Source of the DNA: JACQFK01 sp964619955
GTDB lineage: Bacteria; Planctomycetota; MHYJ01; JACPRB01
NCBI GenBank assembly: GCA_964619955.1
Contig: CAZUJF010000022.1
Coordinates: 16,870-80,869 of the forward strand
DNA length: 64,000 nucleotides
Direction of reading: 5' to 3'
Below the pieces are notes generated by a model. It saw only the letters and a list, made by a program, of their open reading frames with translations, was not told the DNA's origin and did not search any database. Position 1 is the first letter of the stretch, and every line of letters starts with the position of its first letter. Made by a program: the position numbers and the translations under genes. This document shows, one piece after another, positions 25,053-33,064 of the stretch.

Positions 25053-26882
25053 TCACGCGGGCCGGGCCGCGGCCTTTCGGATGCAGAGATCGAGGACGGG
25101 TTTCCCCCCCTCGCGCCATAAATCGATGGAGCGGGAGGGGCGGGCCGGTTCGGACGCCTTCCACAGATGCACCCGGCGGCCGTCCGCATCGACCGCGCAA
25201 AGCAGGTCGCTGGCGGCGTCGAGCACCCCCACGGGGCTGCCGTCGCTCTCGTAGGACGTCTCGAGATTCTGGCCGATGACGCGGGCGCGGAGGGAGAGGT
25301 CCCGGGCGCTGTAGACGAGGTGGGGGATCCCGCTGAGCCGGGCGAGGCCGAGCGTGACGATGGGCTCGCGTTTGCGGACGAGGACGACGGGCTGGTCCGG
25401 GGCGTCGGCCTTCCAGCAGACGATGGAGCCGCTTTCGGTGCCCGCGAAGATCGTGCGCGCGGCCGCGGCGATGCAGCTGACGGGACTTTCGACGCTGGAG
25501 ACGTATTTGACGGGCGCGCCGTCGCCCGCGGCGGGCACGGCGTACACGTGCTGGCCCGTGGCGAAGAGCAGGCGGCCGTCCGCGACCTGCACGGCGCGCG
25601 TGGTCTTCTGGCCGCGCGTGAGTTCGGGATGCAGGCGCTCGCCGGGGAGCCCCGGCTTCGCCGTCTCCCAGCGGGTCAGACCGTATTCGGAGTGGGTGGC
25701 CCAGATCCAGCGCGGGTCCATGGCGATGGCGTTGATGCCGCCCTTCACGGAGCGCGTGTCGGAGAGCGGGTAGAGCCGGGGCGCGGCTTCCCGGTCGGGA
25801 GACAAGAGGGCGACGCCGATCTTGGATCCGCCGAGGAGGAGGGGCCCCTGCGGGGTTTCGTGGACGCGGATGGAGCGCAGCGCGTCCGGGAAGTTCAGGA
25901 CGCGCGGGCGGCCGCTCTCGCCGGGGCGGATCTCGAAGACCTTCGCGCCGGCGGCGGCGTAGATGCGGTCGGCGCGGGCGCCGTCGACCTCGTCCGGAGC
26001 CACGCTCGCGCCGTTGGACAGCAGGCCTTCGAGGGCCCGGTAGATGGACTGGACGACCTCCTCGCCGCAGTCGCCCGCCTTGCTGAGCAGGTCCTCCGCG
26101 GAGATCTGGACGGAGTCGTCCTCCATGAGCTTCGCGTAGAGGAGTCCGCGGAGTTTCGGGTCGGGCACGCCGGCGAGCGCGCCCTGAAGCTGCTGGTCCT
26201 TGAGCAGGCCCGCGACGCGCCGGACGCGTTTCTCGCGACGTTCGGCGGAGACGTGGCTGCGCTGCTCGTCCTCCTGATTCCGCCGCTCCTGGCCCCGGCG
26301 CCGCTCGTACTCCTCGGAGACGAGCGACACTTCGAGCAGGCGGACGAAGCGGATGCCGGCGTCGAAGAGGCTGCGTTCGAGGGCGTCCTGGAGCGGGCCG
26401 CCGACGAGGCCCGCGGCGTCGCAGCGGTGCAGGGCGGCGACGGGCGCGGCGGCGGCGCGGGCGGCGAGCACGCGGCGCACCTCGGGGGCGACGTAGGCCT
26501 CCAGGTCGGCCAGCGTGTACACGCCGGGGAAATTGAAACAGCAGCGCAGGAAGTCCCGGAAGAGTTCGGCGCGGTCGACGGCCAGCTCGAGGGAGAACGC
26601 GGCCGTGGCGCTGAGGAAAGCGCCGTCGGAGCTGGGGAGCGCGGGGTGGACGAAGCGCAGCGTCGAGGCGCCGCGTTTCGCGAGGACGAGGTCGAAGTCG
26701 CCGCTCAGTTCCTGGCCTTCGCGGACGTGGCGGACGTCGCCGTCGGGAAACGTGGCCAGGCCCGCGGTGTTGGGAGGGAGGGTGAAGGAACGGCGGAGCA
26801 AGCCCCCGAGCTCCTTCCCGGAGAGCCGGAGCGCCAGCCGCGAACGGTCCTGCAGGAAGTCGCCGATCGACCCCTTCGCCAT
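25053..26882 (-). CDS. SPFH (stomatin/flotillin-like) domain fused to a beta-propeller
   Basis: 609 aa, first gene of the six-gene operon. Residues about 30-200 look like an SPFH/band-7 domain: SFTLPPNTAGLATFPDG, then VDRAELFRDFLRCCFNF, followed by LQDALERSLFDAGIRFVRLLEVSLVSEEYERR, the usual end of the domain. A charged coiled-coil-rich stretch (about 205-290) follows. The C-terminal ~310 residues show repeats such as GGSKIGVALLSPD, RWIWATHSEYGLTRW, GRLLFATGQHVYAV and RTIFAGTESGSIVCW, i.e. WD40/PQQ-like blades. No strong transmembrane segment is seen. It could bring the ESCRT-like proteins to a membrane platform; this is inference. Confidence 0.7.
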   Translation of the reverse strand: MAKGSIGDFLQDRSRLALRLSGKELGGLLRRSFTLPPNTAGLATFPDGDVRHVREGQELSGDFDLVLAKRGASTLRFVHPALPSSDGAFLSATAAFSLELAVDRAELFRDFLRCCFNFPGVYTLADLEAYVAPEVRRVLAARAAAAPVAALHRCDAAGLVGGPLQDALERSLFDAGIRFVRLLEVSLVSEEYERRRGQERRNQEDEQRSHVSAERREKRVRRVAGLLKDQQLQGALAGVPDPKLRGLLYAKLMEDDSVQISAEDLLSKAGDCGEEVVQSIYRALEGLLSNGASVAPDEVDGARADRIYAAAGAKVFEIRPGESGRPRVLNFPDALRSIRVHETPQGPLLLGGSKIGVALLSPDREAAPRLYPLSDTRSVKGGINAIAMDPRWIWATHSEYGLTRWETAKPGLPGERLHPELTRGQKTTRAVQVADGRLLFATGQHVYAVPAAGDGAPVKYVSSVESPVSCIAAAARTIFAGTESGSIVCWKADAPDQPVVLVRKREPIVTLGLARLSGIPHLVYSARDLSLRARVIGQNLETSYESDGSPVGVLDAASDLLCAVDADGRRVHLWKASEPARPSRSIDLWREGGKPVLDLCIRKAAARPA

Positions 26883-26890
26883 CTCCAGAA

Positions 26891-26918
26891 ATGGTAACAG
26901 AGAACGGGGAACTTCGAA
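26891..26918 (-). promoter_or_regulatory. Promoter of the SPFH/ESCRT-III-like/AAA-B operon
   Basis: TTCGAA (26913-26918) and TACCAT (26891-26896) are 16 bp apart on the minus strand. The -10 box is 8 nt from the ATG at 26882, so the mRNA would be near-leaderless. It lies in the 43-nt gap after the thioredoxin-like gene, so the operon can be transcribed on its own. Confidence 0.45.
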
Positions 26919-26925
26919 GGGGGAA

Positions 26926-27282
26926 TCAGGGGGCGGCGCAGAGGTCGCAGCCGTTGCGGTCCTCCCAGTGGAGCAGGTCGTCCTCGATGCGGGCCAGGTC
27001 CCAGAGGCCGGGCGGGTAGCTGGCGATGAGGCGGCCCCAGCGGTCGACGAGGTGGTTGCCGGGTTCGAGCCCGGGAGGCGCTTCGGCGGGCCGGACCAGG
27101 ACGGTCTGCAGCCAGGTCCAGGTTTGGGACTGCTGGTCGTGCAGCGTGCGCTGGGCCTTGCGGCGTTCGGGTCCGTCCTCCGGATCCACGATCAGCAGCA
27201 CGTGCGAGCGGCGCCGGTACTGATGCAGGCGCTTCGTTTCGCCCCGGAGGGTTTCGACTTCAAAATCCAGCGGAGGATTCAT
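26926..27282 (-). CDS. Thioredoxin-fold-like small protein
   Basis: 118 aa. The pattern HVLLIVDPEDGPERRKAQRTL and then GNHLVDRWGRLIASYPPG is typical of a thioredoxin/peroxiredoxin-like fold. The usual active-site CxxC is absent from the N-terminal part. A CDLC motif sits at the C-terminus instead. It lies 43 nt upstream of the ESCRT-like operon on the same strand. It may be co-transcribed, but a promoter-like site separates them. Function unknown. Confidence 0.5.
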   Translation of the reverse strand: MNPPLDFEVETLRGETKRLHQYRRRSHVLLIVDPEDGPERRKAQRTLHDQQSQTWTWLQTVLVRPAEAPPGLEPGNHLVDRWGRLIASYPPGLWDLARIEDDLLHWEDRNGCDLCAAP

Positions 27283-27405
27283 TCAAGGGCACCCGTCCTC
27301 TGGGCCCGTTCGGTGCAGAGATCGACTCGGTGGCCTGCTCAAATGCTGCCACCGGGAGGCATCTTGATCGCCCGGATGAGTCTTGGAACACCTGGGTCGC
27401 GGTAC

Positions 27406-28902
27406 TTAGCGTAGGGAGAATACATAGGCCGCACCCGCTGCGAGCATGCTGTCGTCCTGCTGCGTACCCTTCCCCCCATGGCGAGGTGCATTGACTCCCC
27501 TTGCACAACTGCCTTCGTTTATAGCCCCTACCACAACCCTTGCTCCGGAGATCGCAACACTTGCGCCAAACATATCATCCGACCCCGGGTTCGACGCTTT
27601 CAGGTGAGCACGGAACGACCATGCGCCTGCTGCCTTCGAGAACAGATACGCGGCCCCGGAATTTGCCGCTTGGGGAGCCGTTATGTTCCCGTTCAACCCG
27701 ATGGCACCGCTATCCTCACTGAACACGCCAACAACCAACTCTTCAGCACTTAGTGAGATGCTGTACCCGAATCCTGCGACATCGGAATGGGGCGCCTGGA
27801 GCCGGGCCTTTAGCCGCCATTCCTGCCCCTCGCGTTCATAGACATAAGCCGCCCCAGGCGATGCTACCCCTCTGCGACGTGCCCCTTTAAGCTGCTTCTG
27901 AGGTGCCCCTTCCTCCGGGCTTCCGATGACCAACGTTCCTCCATGCAGTGCCGTCGAAGCCCCGAAGCGTGCGTCGGCCTGCTTCACAGGCGTCCTAATC
28001 CTGTCAGCTTCCACCCACGCCCCCTCCCGACGAAAGAGGAATACCTCCCCTCCCTCCGGACCTCCCGGTTCTCCGATCACAGCAAAAGGTCCATCGATCG
28101 ATACGCTGAAGCCAAAGGCTCCGTACCGTACGATTGTTCCCTTCAGGTAGGCTTCCTCGCTCCATTGCCCTCGATCTCTCCGAAAGACATACGCCGCGCC
28201 CGCGCCCTCCATCACCAGACTTTCTGTCTTCTCTCCGGAGGACAGACTTCCTCGAACACCCCCGGATTCCCTCGGTGCCCCTACAACGACAAGATCACCC
28301 GAAATTGAGACACTCTTCCCGAATTCATGCCCGCTGGATGCATTGGATGCTTTGAAGGTTGCCTCAGGAACCCACTTTCCCTCTATGCGTCTGTACACAT
28401 GGGCGGCACCGCTTTGGTCGGCACGTTGATCGGGCTTCCTCTTGGCATCATCGATGCTTAGCAAAGGCTGATTGATCCCCCTACACGGGCTCCACTCCGC
28501 GGGCGAACCGACCACGATCGCATCGCCGGAGATGGCCACGCTCCAGCCGAAGCCGCCTCCGGCACCCGTGGAGTTGAGACATGCCTCCTGGCGCCAGCGC
28601 CCCTCCACACATCGAAATACATAGGCCGCGCCCGGGCGAGAGAATGGATCGGAATCATCCTGAGCCCTCGCTCCCCTTGGACCGGCGGCAGGGCCGCTTG
28701 CGAATGGAGCTCCCACGACCAGGGTGTCCCCTGAGGTGGCGACGCTGAACCCAAAGCCGCTATTTGAAGCCGTGTTGGATGCCTTCAGGTAGTCCGGCAT
28801 CGTGTTCAGGTCGGGTTCGCGAGGGTCTCGCGGAAGAGCCGTACAAGAAGAGAACAGCAGCAGGGTCATCAACAATCCGACCCCGTGACAGTGTGCCGCC
28901 AT
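27406..28902 (-). CDS. FG-GAP repeat lipoprotein
   Basis: 498 aa from ATG 28902, chosen for the GGGAG site 6 nt upstream; an ATG at 28920 is also in frame. LLLFSSC is a lipobox. The body has at least six repeats of FGxSVxxxGDxLVVGAP type, each followed by GAAYVF(R/S/E). This is the FG-GAP beta-propeller found in integrins and in bacterial surface proteins. Base use differs from neighbours: codons with A/T at position three are more frequent than in the flanking genes. That hints at relatively recent transfer. It probably displays a surface-binding propeller. Confidence 0.8.
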   Translation of the reverse strand: MAAHCHGVGLLMTLLLFSSCTALPRDPREPDLNTMPDYLKASNTASNSGFGFSVATSGDTLVVGAPFASGPAAGPRGARAQDDSDPFSRPGAAYVFRCVEGRWRQEACLNSTGAGGGFGWSVAISGDAIVVGSPAEWSPCRGINQPLLSIDDAKRKPDQRADQSGAAHVYRRIEGKWVPEATFKASNASSGHEFGKSVSISGDLVVVGAPRESGGVRGSLSSGEKTESLVMEGAGAAYVFRRDRGQWSEEAYLKGTIVRYGAFGFSVSIDGPFAVIGEPGGPEGGEVFLFRREGAWVEADRIRTPVKQADARFGASTALHGGTLVIGSPEEGAPQKQLKGARRRGVASPGAAYVYEREGQEWRLKARLQAPHSDVAGFGYSISLSAEELVVGVFSEDSGAIGLNGNITAPQAANSGAAYLFSKAAGAWSFRAHLKASNPGSDDMFGASVAISGARVVVGAINEGSCARGVNAPRHGGKGTQQDDSMLAAGAAYVFSLR

Positions 28903-29055
28903 GATGAACTCCCGGCTCATGTGGGACCAAGAGGTGACCGGCTTGCGTCAATTGTATCCGTCGCCCACCGCGGCTGTTTCTCTATTTGCTGAGATTGCAG
29001 ACGCGGAGCGGGCGCTTTGGTTCACCGCCCAGCCCTCCCGGCGTGTTCTTTTGGG

Positions 29056-30558
29056 ATGCAGACAAGAAGCTTCGGCATCCTCCGAGCGTCGATCCTCCTT
29101 CTCCTCGCAGGCTGCGCCTCGGCGGCCCCGCCGGTCACCGACTCGATCTTCGGCCGCGGCACTCCGGAGTCCCAGGGCGCGGCCTCGGGGGCGATCCTCG
29201 CGTTCGTGGAGGCCGCGGACAAGATCGACTCGCTGCACAGCCTCATGATCGTGCGCCACGGCCGCGTGATCGCCGAGGGCTGGTGGGCGCCCTACGAGGC
29301 GGACGCCAACCACGAACTCTACTCGCTCAGCAAGAGCTTCACGTCCACGGCGGTGGGCCTGGCGGCCGCCGAGGGGAAGTTGTCCATCGACGACGAGGTC
29401 CTCAAGTTCTTCCCGGGGGACGCCCCCGCCGAGATTCCGGCGAACTTGAAGGCGATGCGGGTGCGCGATCTGCTGACGATGTCGGCGGGCCATCAGGACG
29501 AGACGTCCTCCGCCGCGGACAAGATCACGCCGAAGTCGTTCCTGGCCCATCCGGTGCCGCACAAGCCGGGCACGCATTTCAAGTACAACACGCCGGCGAC
29601 GTTCATGCTGTCCGCCATCGTGCAGAAGGTGGCGGGGCAGAATCTTGTCGATTACCTCAAGCCGAGGTTGTTCGAGCCGCTCGGCATCGCGAAGCCGGTC
29701 TGGAACGCGAACGCGCAGGGTGTTTCGCTGGGCGGATACGGCCTGCGGGTGCGGACGGAGGACATCGCCCGCTTCGGGCAGCTCTACCTCCAGCGGGGAG
29801 TGTGGGCGGGACGGCAGCTGCTGCCGTCTGCGTGGGTCGACCTGGCGACGTCCCGGCAGGTCTCGAACGGGAGCAATCCCAAGAGCGACTGGGAGCAGGG
29901 CTACGGCTTCCAGTTCTGGCGTTGCCGCCGGGGCGCCTACCGCGGGGACGGCGCCTTCGGACAGTACTGCCTCGTGCTGCCGGAACAGGACACGGTCATT
30001 GCGATCACAAGCGGCCTGAAGGACATGCAGGCGGTGCTGAATCTGGTCTGGGACAAGCTGCTCCCCGGCTTCCAGCCCGGCGCGCTCCCCGAGGATCCCT
30101 CGGCCCGGGCGGCGTTGACGTCCCGCCTGGCCGGATTGAAGCTGCGCCTGCCCGAAGGGTCGGTCTCTTCGCCGGAGGCCGCGAAGGCGGCGGGGCGGAC
30201 CTACACGTTTCCGGCGAACGAAACGGGACTGGAGTCCCTGGTCTGGCGTCCGGATCCTGCGGGGAAGGGGTCGTCGCTCGTGTTGCGCCGGAACGGGGTC
30301 GAGCGGGTGATCCGTTGCGGACACGGCGTCTGGGAGAAGGGCCGGGGGTCGTGGGGTTCGTACGCGGACGAGCCGGCGGCGGCCGCCGCGGCGTGGATCA
30401 GGGACGACACGCTCGTGGTGAAACAGGTGTTCAGCGAAACACCCTATGCCGTGACGTGGACGCTGCGCTTTTCCGGCGCGGAGCTGACCTGTGCGACGGA
30501 GACGAACGTCGGGTTCGGCGCGGCGAAGAAACCCGTCCTGACGGGCAAGGCCGAGTAG
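29056..30558 (+). CDS. Serine hydrolase, class C beta-lactamase-like lipoprotein
   Basis: 500 aa. The N-terminus ends in LLLLAGC, a lipobox; I use the ATG at 29056 rather than the longer frame from 29017. The penicillin-binding fold is indicated by the catalytic SLSKS (Ser-x-x-Lys) near residues 92-96, after a WWAPYEAD segment. A KYNTPATFMLSAI (Tyr-x-Asn type) element lies near 177-189, and GGYGLRV follows. Such enzymes hydrolyse peptides, esters or lactams in the periplasm. The last ~120 residues form an extra domain. Substrate unknown. Confidence 0.8.
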   Translation: MQTRSFGILRASILLLLAGCASAAPPVTDSIFGRGTPESQGAASGAILAFVEAADKIDSLHSLMIVRHGRVIAEGWWAPYEADANHELYSLSKSFTSTAVGLAAAEGKLSIDDEVLKFFPGDAPAEIPANLKAMRVRDLLTMSAGHQDETSSAADKITPKSFLAHPVPHKPGTHFKYNTPATFMLSAIVQKVAGQNLVDYLKPRLFEPLGIAKPVWNANAQGVSLGGYGLRVRTEDIARFGQLYLQRGVWAGRQLLPSAWVDLATSRQVSNGSNPKSDWEQGYGFQFWRCRRGAYRGDGAFGQYCLVLPEQDTVIAITSGLKDMQAVLNLVWDKLLPGFQPGALPEDPSARAALTSRLAGLKLRLPEGSVSSPEAAKAAGRTYTFPANETGLESLVWRPDPAGKGSSLVLRRNGVERVIRCGHGVWEKGRGSWGSYADEPAAAAAAWIRDDTLVVKQVFSETPYAVTWTLRFSGAELTCATETNVGFGAAKKPVLTGKAE

Positions 30559-30565
30559 GCGGGAT

Positions 30566-30922
30566 CTACTTGACCTCGAAGGTCTTCTCAAGAACCTTCG
30601 CTTCGATTCCCTGCTTGTTCTCGCAGAAAACCATCAGGGTGGCCGGACCCGCGGCGGTGCGGGCGCGGATCGTTTCCGGGGATCCGGTGGCTCCCTTGTG
30701 GCGCAGCGGGTTGGAGCTTCCCGCGGTCCAGGTGATGGCATAGCGGTATTTGACGCTCTTGGGCGTGCCGTCCTGTCCGGTGGCGAGCACCGTCATCCGG
30801 AAATCGACGCCTCTTTCGACGGTGGCGGGGACTTCGATGGACCAGGTGTAGTCCTCGGCATAGCCGCGGCCGGCGCAGCCGCCGACGACAAGCAGGGAAA
30901 TCAGCGCGAGGGCTCGCTTCAT
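30566..30922 (-). CDS. Small lipoprotein with Ig-like beta domain
   Basis: 118 aa. MKRALALISLLVVGGCAG is a lipoprotein signal with the lipobox VGGC. The mature part (TWSIEVPATVERGVDFRM, then PATLMVFCENKQG) alternates hydrophobic residues like an Ig-like or copper-resistance-type beta sandwich. It is convergent with the hydrolase at 29056 with only 7 nt between. No function can be assigned. Confidence 0.65.
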   Translation of the reverse strand: MKRALALISLLVVGGCAGRGYAEDYTWSIEVPATVERGVDFRMTVLATGQDGTPKSVKYRYAITWTAGSSNPLRHKGATGSPETIRARTAAGPATLMVFCENKQGIEAKVLEKTFEVK

Positions 30923-30959
30923 GGGATCCTCCTGAAAACCTCAATGAACCCGGGACGAA

Positions 30960-31889
30960 CTAACCCGCCACGCCCCAGAGGCCGGCGATGCTGTCGTAGT
31001 AGAGGAGCACCTTTTCGCCGCTGAGCAGGACCTCGTGGTCGCCCTTGGCCGCGGCGCCCCAGGGGGTGCGGCCCATGTGCAGGTAGATGTCCAGCGAGCG
31101 GCCCTTGTCCACGATGTCGCGCGCAACGGCGGAGAAGCCCAGGCCGTCGCAAAGGCGCGCGAGCTGGTCGCAGACCTTGTGGCTGAGGCGGCCGATGTGC
31201 ACCCCGAGCGCGCCGTTGAGGAAGCCCCGGAGCAGCGCCTCGATCGCCCGGTAGAGATGCGTGCGCTCGGCGAAATAGATGCGCGTGAGACCGTCTCCCT
31301 GCGCGAGGAAGACGAACAGCGTCCCGAAAAAGGAGATCCGCCCCTGCGTGAGGCCGGAATGGATCTTGGCCAGCACGTCGCTGGAGACGGCGCCGGCGGG
31401 CAGCCCCCTGACGCCCGCCCATTCGAAGCGGTCCCGGCCGTCCCAGGCGGCGGCGAGCTGCAGCAGCCCTTCGCCCGTCGTCCGGAAGACGTAGCCCTGG
31501 AGGAGCTCCATCGGGACGTCTTCGAGGCCGTCCCGGAGAAGGCGTCCCTTGGGGATGCGGTCCGCGCGCCACAGGTGGGTGCGTTCGCCGTCGTTCCGGG
31601 TCACGATGCCCTGGAGCTTTTCGCGCACCGCCGTTTCGCCGTCCTTGCTGATCGGCTCCCAGTAGTTCGGGTTGAGCAGGCTCGCGGGCATGCGGTAGAT
31701 GAGCACGTCCAGGCCCCGGAGTTCCGCGCCGTAGAGGCCGCCGAATTCCGCCAGGGAGATCCCCTGCGCGTGGAAGTGGCTTTCGTCCGGCAGGAGGCGG
31801 ACGTACATCTCGAGGGGGCGCGGTCCGCGGCCCGCTTCGGGGCGCAAAAACAGCTCGGAGGCGGGAAGGGCGGCCTGCACCAGCGACAT
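30960..31889 (-). CDS. Uncharacterised protein
   Basis: 309 aa from the ATG at 31889. An in-frame ATG at 31898 overlaps a TATAAT box, so the second start is more likely. No signal peptide or membrane segment is seen. I do not recognise a family. The sequence is mixed alpha/beta with SFFGTLFVFLAQGDGLTRIYFA as the most hydrophobic stretch. It is divergent from gap and shares its promoter region. Confidence 0.6.
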   Translation of the reverse strand: MSLVQAALPASELFLRPEAGRGPRPLEMYVRLLPDESHFHAQGISLAEFGGLYGAELRGLDVLIYRMPASLLNPNYWEPISKDGETAVREKLQGIVTRNDGERTHLWRADRIPKGRLLRDGLEDVPMELLQGYVFRTTGEGLLQLAAAWDGRDRFEWAGVRGLPAGAVSSDVLAKIHSGLTQGRISFFGTLFVFLAQGDGLTRIYFAERTHLYRAIEALLRGFLNGALGVHIGRLSHKVCDQLARLCDGLGFSAVARDIVDKGRSLDIYLHMGRTPWGAAAKGDHEVLLSGEKVLLYYDSIAGLWGVAG

Positions 31890-31896
31890 GGGCGGC

Positions 31897-31924
31897 ATTA
31901 TAATCGTGCTTCCCTGAGGCGCAA
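31897..31924 (-). promoter_or_regulatory. Promoter of the 30960-31889 gene
   Basis: TTGCGC (31919-31924) and TATAAT (31897-31902) with 16 bp between on the minus strand. The -10 is 7 nt before the ATG at 31889, giving a leaderless transcript. Confidence 0.5.
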
Positions 31925-31932
31925 CGTTTTCG

Positions 31933-31960
31933 TTGACTTGCAGGGGGGCGTGCCTAGAAT
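31933..31960 (+). promoter_or_regulatory. Promoter of gap
   Basis: TTGACT (31933-31938) and TAGAAT (31955-31960) with a 16-bp spacer. The leader is about 40 nt and has an AAGGAGA ribosome site before the ATG at 32006. It is one of the few canonical leadered promoters in the window. Confidence 0.6.
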
Positions 31961-32005
31961 ACGCCCTTCGTCCCCCGGCAAATCGCTCTGAAGGAGAACT
32001 ATTCC

Positions 32006-33055
32006 ATGGCCATCAAAGTCGCGATCAACGGTTTCGGCCGCATCGGCCGGCTGGTGTTCCGGGCGCTTCACGAGCAGGGTCTGCTCTCCAAGGAGCTCGA
32101 GGTCGTGGCCGTGGGCGACATCGTCCCCGCGGACAACCTCGCGTACCTCCTCAAATACGACTCCACCCAGGGCGCGTTCAAGGGCCAGGTCGGCTCGAAG
32201 AAGTCCGCGGCCGACAAGGCCGAGGACGACGTCCTGCTGGTCGACGGCAAGGAGATCAAGGTCGTCTCCGCCAAGACGCCCGCCGAGCTCCCCTGGAAGG
32301 CGCTGGGCGTCCAGCTCGTGATCGAGTCCACCGGCCTCTTCACCGAGGCCGAGAAGGCGAAGGGCCATCTCGCCGCCGGCGCGCAGAAGGTGATCATCTC
32401 CGCGCCCGCCAAGGGCGAGGACATCACCGTCGTCATCGGCGTCAATGACGGCAAGTACGACGCCGCCGCCCACCACATCGTCTCCAACGCGTCCTGCACG
32501 ACGAACTGCCTGGCGCCCGTGGTCCACGTGCTGCTCAAGGAGGGCTTCGGGCTCTCCGAGGGCATCATGACCACGGTGCACTCGTACACCGCCACCCAGA
32601 AGACGGTGGACGGCCCCTCCAAGAAGGACTGGAAGGGCGGCCGCAGCGCGGCCCTGAACATCATCCCCTCGACCACGGGCGCGGCGAAGGCGGTGGCCCT
32701 CGTCCTCCCCGAGATCAAGGGCAAGCTGACGGGCATGGCGTTCCGCGTGCCCACGCCTACCGTGTCCGTCGTCGATCTGACCTTCAAGACCGCGAAGGAC
32801 ACCTCGCTCGACGAGATCAAGAAGGCGATGAAGAAGGCCTCCGAGTCCTACCTCAAGGGCATCATGGGCTACACGGAGGACGAGGTCGTCTCCTCCGACT
32901 TCATCCACGACTCCCGCTCGTCCATCTTCGATGCGGGCAGCTGCATCGAGCTCAACAAGAACTTCTTCAAGCTCATCAGCTGGTACGACAACGAGTGGGG
33001 CTACTCCTGCCGCGTCTCCGAGCTGACGCGCATGATGGCCTCGAAGATGCGGTAA
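32006..33055 (+). CDS. gap: Glyceraldehyde-3-phosphate dehydrogenase
   Basis: 349 aa. MAIKVAINGFGRIGRLVFR is the NAD-binding start. The catalytic SNASCTTNCLAP (about residues 161-172) contains the active-site cysteine. FRVPTPTVSVVDLT and SWYDNEWGYSCRV are conserved C-terminal motifs. It interconverts glyceraldehyde-3-phosphate and 1,3-bisphosphoglycerate. The gene is followed after 9 nt by pgk, and rpe lies 37 nt further on. Confidence 0.97.
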   Translation: MAIKVAINGFGRIGRLVFRALHEQGLLSKELEVVAVGDIVPADNLAYLLKYDSTQGAFKGQVGSKKSAADKAEDDVLLVDGKEIKVVSAKTPAELPWKALGVQLVIESTGLFTEAEKAKGHLAAGAQKVIISAPAKGEDITVVIGVNDGKYDAAAHHIVSNASCTTNCLAPVVHVLLKEGFGLSEGIMTTVHSYTATQKTVDGPSKKDWKGGRSAALNIIPSTTGAAKAVALVLPEIKGKLTGMAFRVPTPTVSVVDLTFKTAKDTSLDEIKKAMKKASESYLKGIMGYTEDEVVSSDFIHDSRSSIFDAGSCIELNKNFFKLISWYDNEWGYSCRVSELTRMMASKMR

Positions 33056-33064
33056 GGGGCGCCC

